Assembly (NCBI RefSeq): GCF_000306255.2
Contig: NZ_AKWY02000010.1
Location: forward strand, 62,001-126,000
Source: Leptospira noguchii serovar Panama str. CZ214
GTDB taxonomy: Bacteria > Spirochaetota > Leptospiria > Leptospirales > Leptospiraceae
Reading direction: 5' to 3'
DNA: 64,000 bases
In this document: one piece after another, positions 56,435-64,000 of the stretch
Layout of the letters: the number at the start of each line of letters is the position of its first letter
Position numbering within the stretch: position 1 is the stretch's first letter
Program-made: the position numbers and the translations under genes
The notes under the pieces: model-generated
What the model saw: the letters and a program-made list of their open reading frames with translations, nothing else
What the model was told of the DNA's origin: nothing
Database searches by the model: none

Positions 56435-57474
56435 GAATATTATTTTTAAAATTTTTACTCTTACTTTTTTTTCCGATCTCAGTACTGTTTGCAAATGATT
56501 CTGGATGGATAATTACGCCTAACGTTCAATACAATCAGGGTAGGTTTATTTTTGAAACTGGTGGGGGAAATCTGATTCCTTCCTCTAAGGATAACAGTTA
56601 TGGCAGTGGTTCAAGACTGACTTATGCGAGGGAATATCCACTCTTAGGTGTTAGTGCGATTTATATCAAAAAGAATTGGGAATTTCAACTTCAAGGACAT
56701 TCCACCTTTGGTTATCGAAACTCAGGAAATTTTAGAGACGAAGATTTTTATTTGTTCACTCCTTCATATTATTCCAATCGATTTGCTCACTATGGGCCGT
56801 TTTACGGCTATGATCCGATTTGGGGGAATCATCAACTTACTCGTTTTTCTGGGACAAGTAATTGGTCCGATTTTGATTCTTCTTTGAAAGCAAACGATTC
56901 GATTGTTGGATTTGACGTAAGATATTTTCCGAGTGGGGGTTCTCCGAATCCGAACGTTAAAGGTTTTGGTCTTTTTGTAATTGGAGGATATTCTTACGAA
57001 TATTTAAAATTTATCGTAAATGAAGCTTCCGGTTCACAATTGAGTTCTGGAAAGATTTACTTTGGTTATCTAAACGGAGAAAATATTTCTTATTCAAATT
57101 CTATCAACGAGATCAAATACGGTATAGGTACTCAAACTAATTTTCAAAGGTGGGGTTTAGAGGTTTCATTCAGTTTTGTTTCCTCGGAGATCAAATCCAG
57201 GGACTTTCACCGGTATAGAACTCTTACTTTTTTAGAATCTGCATATGGGAACGGATGGACTCATACGATCAAATTTAACTATAAACTTTCAGAAAATTTA
57301 ATTTTAAATTTAAATTGGACGGAATCTTTTAGGGAATTTGAAGGTAAGTCGCATGTCAAAGCTGGACTCGGCCCCGAATCCTGGTATGCTGGTCTTGTAT
57401 CTTTTAATCAACAGTACTGGCTTTACTCCGTTCAAAATCAAGTGTCGCTTGGAGTTTCTATTTTTCTTTTTTAA
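56431..57474 (+). CDS. Omptin-like outer-membrane protease homologue
   Basis: This 347-residue exported barrel (signal peptide ending LFAND; C-terminal Phe) follows the omptin layout. SRLTYAREYP parallels SQLDWKF; GNFRDEDF (100-106) parallels GNMVDQDW with the catalytic Asp pair D103 and D105; GGYSYEYLKF parallels AGYQESRYSF; RDFHRYRTLTF (257-267) parallels the DEHY region, giving D258 and H260 for the OmpT D210/H212 pair. All four catalytic residues are thus present. Omptins cleave peptides, antimicrobial peptides and host plasminogen. The match is by eye at low overall identity. It is coupled to the Bor-like gene. Confidence 0.6.
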   Translation: MRILFLKFLLLLFFPISVLFANDSGWIITPNVQYNQGRFIFETGGGNLIPSSKDNSYGSGSRLTYAREYPLLGVSAIYIKKNWEFQLQGHSTFGYRNSGNFRDEDFYLFTPSYYSNRFAHYGPFYGYDPIWGNHQLTRFSGTSNWSDFDSSLKANDSIVGFDVRYFPSGGSPNPNVKGFGLFVIGGYSYEYLKFIVNEASGSQLSSGKIYFGYLNGENISYSNSINEIKYGIGTQTNFQRWGLEVSFSFVSSEIKSRDFHRYRTLTFLESAYGNGWTHTIKFNYKLSENLILNLNWTESFREFEGKSHVKAGLGPESWYAGLVSFNQQYWLYSVQNQVSLGVSIFLF

Positions 57475-57998
57475 ATTTTATTTTGATTCTAAAATTGAAA
57501 CTGTTTCTTTAAACCTAAAAACTACTTTATACTTTTAGAATGTAGCAGCTATTACTTCAAAAATCCTTTTGAAATTCAAAAAACCGCTCAAAGAGACGTA
57601 ATTTGTGGGAACTACCACGAAACATAATTTTACGAATCAATTCTGAAAATGTGAGAATTTACGTTGAATTGCTGGTGTCTGCGAAATTCCTACTATTTAA
57701 AAAATATAATTTTATAATATAGTTTTGTGCCCGAAACGGAGATTTGTTTTGGAGTTTATGATGTTTATATGTAGAAATAGAGTAAAAAATATTTTATTCT
57801 TAAAGAAATGTGTTTCTACGATTTTGGAAATTTTTTTCCTAATTTAAAAAGCGCCTATTCTTGGAAATAAATTTCCAAAGAGGAATTGAAATTTTTTGGA
57901 AATAAATTTCTGAAGTTTGAGATAAAAATCTAGACCGTTTTTTTCAAATTAGAGTATAATACGAAGACTTATTTATAGAACGTTCAATGGGAGTTACT
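57475..57998. other. Spacer upstream of the FecR-domain gene
   Basis: This 524-base spacer holds one TGTGGGAACT motif (57604) and three near-palindromic sites (57824, 57861, 57896) before the FecR-domain lipoprotein gene. No gene was seen. Confidence 0.6.
57824..57913. promoter_or_regulatory. Three palindromic operator-like sites
   Basis: TTGGAAATAAATTTCCAA at 57861-57878 is a perfect palindrome. TTGGAAATAAATTTCTGA at 57896-57913 and TTGGAAATTTTTTTCCTAA at 57824-57842 are close relatives. Starts are 37 and 35 bases apart, about 3.5 helical turns. The last lies 85 bases before the FecR-domain start, suiting a dimeric repressor or activator. The regulator is unknown. Confidence 0.6.
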
Positions 57999-58659
<661 letters not shown>

Positions 58660-58717
58660 GTGTGCAGGGATATTGATTTTTTCAATCTATTCTAAAAGAG
58701 AATCGGGACCTAAAGGA

Positions 58718-59752
<1,035 letters not shown>

Positions 59753-59762
59753 CGGTGTTTTT

Positions 59763-61019
59763 ATGAATAGGATCTCTGAACTACTTCGATCCCCCGTACT
59801 TGTACTTTCGAGAAAAAATCCATTTATGCTTTCTAGGCTTACGTTTTTTTACGTAATCTTAGGAGTTGTCGGAGGACTTTTTTCGGCGGTGTTTTGGATG
59901 TTTTTAGAATATCTAATACATTTAAGTTCTACAATTTCGAAAATCTTAACCGTTCCATATATGGCAATAGCTGGATTGATCATAGGATTGGTTATCCATT
60001 TTTTAGGTGAACCGGGAGAAATTTCATTAGTAATTGATAATATACGATTTCGGGGAGGAAAGTTGGAAACGGGTCAAAATCCTTCTATGGCTCTTTCTTC
60101 TATTTTGAGTATCTCTGCGGGTGGAAGCGCCGGACCAGAGGCCCCGTTGGTACAGATAACCGGTTCTTTTGGAAATTGGTTTGCAGAGAAACTAAGACTT
60201 ACGGGAGAAGAATACAGATCTATGACGATCGCTGGAATGGCCGCGGGTTTTACGTCATTATTTGGATCTCCATTGGGAGGTGCGTTATTTGCTCTTGAGG
60301 TCTTACAACATAGACACGTCGTAGAATACTATAAGGCTTTGCTCCCAGCATTTTTATCCAGTACTTCTGCATTTTTCGTCTTTCTGTGGATGACTCACGT
60401 GGGTTTACAACCTACTTGGCAGTTCCCTCAGTATGTTCCAGGAGACATTCAAGATTTCTTATATGCAATATTGTTAGGAGGGGCTGGAGCGGGACTAGGC
60501 TGGATGTTTCATGGATTATTCTTAGTCAATCGTTGGTTTTATTCAAAAATTCCGGGACAAATTTATTGGAAAACTTTGTTAGGTGGACTTGTGTTAGGGT
60601 TGATCGCGTGGCAACTTCCACTCACTCGTTTTTTTGGACACGATCAGTTAAATCGAATTGTAGAAGGAAAATTTACGCCGATTTTTTTAGTTACTTTGAT
60701 TTTTTGGAAAACCTTTGCGATTAGTACCACAGTGGCGAGTGGTTGGAGAGGAGGAGTGATTATCCCTTTATTTTTTTTAGGAGCTTGTTCTGGGAAACTT
60801 TTGTTTGGATTTTTTTCGAGTGAAAATGAGTCTTTTTTGATGATCTGTTTAATGGCCGCCGTAAATTCTTCCGTAACTAAAACGCCTATTTCTACTACGA
60901 TTTTATTGTCCGAACTGACCGGATTTTATAGTTTTACTCCAGTGCTGATTGCGAGTCTGAGCGGATATTTTTTATCTCCAAAAGAACCGTTTATTTCTAC
61001 TCAAGGAAAAGAAAACTAA
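59763..61019 (+). CDS. ClC-family chloride channel or antiporter
   Basis: This 418-residue membrane protein has about 11 hydrophobic segments and the ClC selectivity signatures: GGSAGPEAPLVQ with gating E126, GSPLGGALFALEV and GWRGGVIIPLFFLGACSGK. The retained gating glutamate fits a proton-coupled exchanger as well as a channel. The second external glutamate of exchangers was not located by eye. It begins 10 bases after purM, so it may share its transcript. Confidence 0.93.
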   Translation: MNRISELLRSPVLVLSRKNPFMLSRLTFFYVILGVVGGLFSAVFWMFLEYLIHLSSTISKILTVPYMAIAGLIIGLVIHFLGEPGEISLVIDNIRFRGGKLETGQNPSMALSSILSISAGGSAGPEAPLVQITGSFGNWFAEKLRLTGEEYRSMTIAGMAAGFTSLFGSPLGGALFALEVLQHRHVVEYYKALLPAFLSSTSAFFVFLWMTHVGLQPTWQFPQYVPGDIQDFLYAILLGGAGAGLGWMFHGLFLVNRWFYSKIPGQIYWKTLLGGLVLGLIAWQLPLTRFFGHDQLNRIVEGKFTPIFLVTLIFWKTFAISTTVASGWRGGVIIPLFFLGACSGKLLFGFFSSENESFLMICLMAAVNSSVTKTPISTTILLSELTGFYSFTPVLIASLSGYFLSPKEPFISTQGKEN

Positions 61020-61091
61020 AACCGTTAAAAACTCGGCCATTTTGTAAACATCGTTTTGTAAGAAAAAGTGAATTGTTGTAAAAGCTAAAAT

Positions 61092-62045
61092 TTAATTTTT
61101 GTGAGTAGATTCCGTCTTGAGTTGCGAACTGTGTGTCGCTTGATTTCTGCCGTTTGCCTTAGAACGATAGAGTGCACGATCCGCGTCTTCTATAATTTTT
61201 GTTGAAAGATTGGTATGATGTATTGGAGCGAGATCGTTGAAATTCAGGGTTGTTATACCAATGCTGATTGTAATCGGAGAATTTTCCCAAGATTTTTTTT
61301 TAACGTTAGCCATCAAACGTTCTGCGATTACAACCGCTTTTTCCTTATTGGTGTCGGGTAACGCGACTACGAATTCTTCTCCTCCGAAACGCGCCGCAAG
61401 ATCGCATGCCCGGAGTGTTTCTATAAAGACTTCGGCCAATTGAATTAAGACGCGATCCCCTGCAGGATGACCGAATTTGTCATTGTAGTCTTTAAAAAAA
61501 TCCACGTCGATCATCATGAGTGAGATCGATTTCTCCTGACGTTCTCCCAAACGAATAAGATGGTTTACTTCTTCGTCAAAGGATCTTCTATTTTTGAGTT
61601 TTGTAAGTGGATCCGTGGACGCTTGTTCTAATAATTTGTTATTTGCCTCTTCTAGATCGGAAGCAAGTTTACTGATTTTCTGATTTGACTCGATGATGTT
61701 CGTAATATCTCTTCCGGTCACGTAGATCCGGCCGGATTCGAGATCCGGAAATGCGGTCCATGAAAAATATTTATAAGTTCCGTCGGCACAACGACACCGA
61801 TTTTGAATCGATAGATGTGATACTCCTTCGTTTAATTGTTCGAATTCTTTTAAGCTGGATTCTACGTCTTCCGGATGTAATAGATGGAAATGTGTACGTC
61901 CTTTTAAATCTTCATTGGTCCAACCCATGATACGTTGAAAAGATTGATTAATTTGTAAAACGACACCGTCCATACTTTGAATGGCATGTAAGTCTAAAGA
62001 GTAGTTGAAAAATTTTTCATGATTATATTCGTTTTCGTGATTCAT
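61092..62045 (-). CDS. PAS-GGDEF diguanylate cyclase, copy 1
   Basis: This 317-residue protein has an N-terminal PAS domain (MDGVVLQINQSFQRIMGWTN, here as VVLQINQSF and RIMGWTNED) with the PAC tail, a short coiled linker (about 118-140) and a GGDEF domain with active site ARFGGEEFVVALP. RACD lies five residues before it as the inhibitory c-di-GMP site. It makes c-di-GMP, with feedback control. It is the last of three tandem paralogues on this strand. No membrane segment is seen, so it senses inside the cell. Confidence 0.93.
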   Translation of the reverse strand: MNHENEYNHEKFFNYSLDLHAIQSMDGVVLQINQSFQRIMGWTNEDLKGRTHFHLLHPEDVESSLKEFEQLNEGVSHLSIQNRCRCADGTYKYFSWTAFPDLESGRIYVTGRDITNIIESNQKISKLASDLEEANNKLLEQASTDPLTKLKNRRSFDEEVNHLIRLGERQEKSISLMMIDVDFFKDYNDKFGHPAGDRVLIQLAEVFIETLRACDLAARFGGEEFVVALPDTNKEKAVVIAERLMANVKKKSWENSPITISIGITTLNFNDLAPIHHTNLSTKIIEDADRALYRSKANGRNQATHSSQLKTESTHKN

Positions 62046-62149
62046 TCTTAATTTTCCTGGAATTGAATTGATATAAAAAAGATTGTTCTTTTCGGAATTG
62101 TTAGTCGATCTGTGTTAAAAAAACGGAAAAAACATCGTATTCAAATAAA

Positions 62150-63115
62150 TTAATATATTTGAGAACTATGAGTGGCCTTATTTCTTCCATTAACTTTAGA
62201 TTGATAAAGAGCTTTGTCTGCGCTTTCGATCAAAAAAGTGGAATTAATACCTAATTGTTTTTTTTCAAAGTCTGAAGTGGCAATTCCTACACTGATCGTA
62301 ATGGAACGATATTCCCAATTGAATTCTCGGACCGCGTTAACCAATCTTTCTGCGATTTCGACCGCTTTTTCCTTATTGGTATTAGGTAATGCAACTACAA
62401 ATTCCTCTCCTCCAAAACGCGCCAATAAGTCGTTTGATCTCAAAGTATTCTCAAAAACTTTAGCTAGACAAACTAATACATTATCTCCGGCAAGATGACC
62501 GAATTGATCGTTGTAAGTTTTGAAATGATCCACGTCGATCATAAGAAGCGAAAGAAAACCTTTCTCTTTTTGAATATACCTAAGAAGATTGTGAAGTTCC
62601 TCCGTAAACGCTCTGCGATTTTTCAATTTAGTCAAAGGATCGGTTGTCGCCTGTTCAAATAATAAGTCGTTTGCTTCTTTCAACTCGGTCGCAAGCTGAC
62701 TGATTTTTTGATTTGCTTCGATTGTTTCTGTAATATCTCGTCCGGTTATGTAGACTAGCCCCGCTTCTAGATCCGGATATCCGGTCCAAGCGAAATGTTT
62801 ATACGTTCCATCTGCGCATCGAATTCGGTTTTGAATTGAGGATCTCGGAACTCCTCCGTCTAGTTCCTCAAATTCTTTGGCACTTTTTAAATCGTCCGGA
62901 TGTAATAAATGAAATGGATCGCGTCCTAAAAGTTCTTCTTCTTTCCATCCGAGAATTCTTTCAAATGAGGGATTGACGGAGATCACTGTGCCGTCCATCC
63001 GTTGGATCGAAAACAAATCCAAAGAATAATTGTAGAATTTTTCGAGATTGTATTCGTTTTGATAACTCATGTGATGCTTTTCCAAAAAAGAATTTGTAAA
63101 TAAGTTGTTATACAC
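62150..63115 (-). CDS. PAS-GGDEF diguanylate cyclase, copy 2
   Basis: This 321-residue paralogue of the gene at 61092 has the same order: PAS (TVISVNPSFERILGWKEEELLG, shown here as VNPSFERILGWKEE), coiled linker, GGDEF with GGEEF and the RSND inhibitory site before it. A start at 63070 (MSYQNEYNLEKFYN) matches the start of copy 1 (MNHENEYNHEKFFN) better than 63115, so the true protein may be 306 residues. Its divergence in the PAS domain suggests a different signal. Confidence 0.92.
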   Translation of the reverse strand: MYNNLFTNSFLEKHHMSYQNEYNLEKFYNYSLDLFSIQRMDGTVISVNPSFERILGWKEEELLGRDPFHLLHPDDLKSAKEFEELDGGVPRSSIQNRIRCADGTYKHFAWTGYPDLEAGLVYITGRDITETIEANQKISQLATELKEANDLLFEQATTDPLTKLKNRRAFTEELHNLLRYIQKEKGFLSLLMIDVDHFKTYNDQFGHLAGDNVLVCLAKVFENTLRSNDLLARFGGEEFVVALPNTNKEKAVEIAERLVNAVREFNWEYRSITISVGIATSDFEKKQLGINSTFLIESADKALYQSKVNGRNKATHSSQIY

Positions 63116-63154
63116 AAACTAAGCGCAAAGAATGCGCGGATTTTTTCTATACGA

Positions 63155-64000
63155 TTATATTTTTTTACAAGGAAGAATTCTGGAACTATGGTTAACCTGA
63201 TTTCTTCCGTTCATCTTAGAATGATACAAGGCTTTGTCTGCGGATTCGATAAGATTTATAAAATGACGATTTTCTTCAAGAAAAGTTTTGAGTGTTACTA
63301 CACCTGCGCTGAGTGTCGCTGCACCCACGCTGATAGTCACTGGACGTTTTTCCCAATTGAATTCTTGTACGACGTGAATTAGTCTTTCCGCGATCTGTAA
63401 GGAAGCGGCTTCCGAAGTATCGGGCATGGCAACAATGAATTCTTCCCCTCCGTATCTTGCGATCACATCGTGTTGACGCAAGGTATGTGTTAAAAGAAAA
63501 GCCAGGTCGATCAAAACTTGATCTCCCGCCGGATGACCGAATTGATCGTTATAATCTTTGAAATGATCCGCGTCTATCATCAATAAAGAAAGAGGGCTCG
63601 AATGTTTTTGAGCGACTTGAAGTAAACGATTGAGTTCAGTATTAAACGCCCTTCTATTTTTTAATTTAGTCAAAGGATCTGTGCTCGCTTGTTCCAGTAA
63701 CATATTGTTTGCGTCTTTAAGTTCTGCCGCGAGTTCACTGATTTTACGGTTGGATTCGATTGCTTCCGTAATGTCTCTTGCAATTGCGTAAACCATACTA
63801 CTTTTGTGTTCTGGTACCGCGGTCCAAGATAAGGTTCTGTAATTTCCGTCAATCGAGCGATAACGGTTTTCAAAAGATATGACCGGAGCTCCCATAGCAA
63901 GTTTAGCGGCTATTTCTTGGGTGGATGCAAAATCTTCCGGGTGAAGAAATTCGTAAGAACCTAATCCTAAAAGACGTTCTTCCGACCAACCAAAAATCCT
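63155..64000 (-). CDS. PAS-GGDEF diguanylate cyclase, copy 3 (5' part outside the window)
   Basis: The frame is open to the window edge, with the PAS sequence IFGWSEERLLGLGSYEFLHP read at 64000-63938, so only the start is missing. The GGDEF domain ends the gene: ARYGGEEFIVAMP, with RQHD five residues before as inhibitory site. Compared with copies 1 and 2 it carries an insertion after SVGAATL (AGVVTLKTFLEENRHF). The internal ATG at 63895 is not the start. Confidence 0.9.
   Translation of the reverse strand, partial: RIFGWSEERLLGLGSYEFLHPEDFASTQEIAAKLAMGAPVISFENRYRSIDGNYRTLSWTAVPEHKSSMVYAIARDITEAIESNRKISELAAELKDANNMLLEQASTDPLTKLKNRRAFNTELNRLLQVAQKHSSPLSLLMIDADHFKDYNDQFGHPAGDQVLIDLAFLLTHTLRQHDVIARYGGEEFIVAMPDTSEAASLQIAERLIHVVQEFNWEKRPVTISVGAATLSAGVVTLKTFLEENRHFINLIESADKALYHSKMNGRNQVNHSSRILPCKKI

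Overview
The window is AT-rich chromosomal DNA from a spirochaete of the genus Leptospira, most likely a pathogenic species. The signs are an LruC-domain lipoprotein, a leucine-rich-repeat protein with 23-residue units, many lipoproteins with relaxed lipoboxes, genes on both strands in short operons, and long AT-rich spacers full of palindromic repeats. No rRNA, tRNA, CRISPR array, phage or intact transposase gene was seen.

Layout. 1-11.5 kb: end of an O-antigen polymerase-like gene, a PrsW-like membrane protease, an LruC-domain lipoprotein with 36-residue repeats, menG, exbB-exbD, a protein of unknown function, and an ABC exporter pair. 11.5-18 kb: a small membrane protein, a SpoIID-like lipoprotein, a FlgT-like lipoprotein and a TrmA/RlmD-type RNA methyltransferase. 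18-23 kb: a six-gene minus-strand cluster built round an MbnP/MbnH pair (copper protein plus di-haem cytochrome), the best candidate for a little-described system. 23-30 kb: O-antigen polymerase-like protein, glycosyltransferase 2, adenylate cyclase, YciI-like protein and LRR protein. 30-41 kb: ilvD behind a 53-bp tandem repeat, a secreted alpha/beta hydrolase, icmF and plsC. 41-50 kb: PAP2 phosphatase, flippase, possible outer-membrane protein, receiver-ATPase regulator, and a three-gene operon pairing a Deg-like protease with a degenerate paralogue. 50-64 kb: a rhodanese without its cysteine, a YihQ-like GH31 lipoprotein, a DCC thiol oxidoreductase, a kelch lipoprotein, a Bor-like lipoprotein coupled to an omptin-like barrel, a FecR-domain lipoprotein behind three palindromes, purM, a ClC channel and three tandem PAS-GGDEF diguanylate cyclases.

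The spacers hold several families of small non-coding elements with terminal inverted repeats: about 100 bp (five copies), about 175 bp (three copies, one nested in another element), and 180-250 bp elements made of consecutive hairpins. Hairpin arms change in a compensating way between copies while loops and flanks stay fixed. A short motif, TGTGGGAACT, recurs more than twenty times in spacers and forms the start of the 53-bp tandem repeat upstream of ilvD.

Themes: envelope building and modification (O-antigen polymerases, flippase, glycosyltransferase, PlsC, PAP2), surface lipoproteins and barrels possibly facing the host, metal handling (MbnP/MbnH, ExbB/D), and second messengers (cAMP, c-di-GMP). 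All family assignments come from reading motifs by eye; no database search was run.
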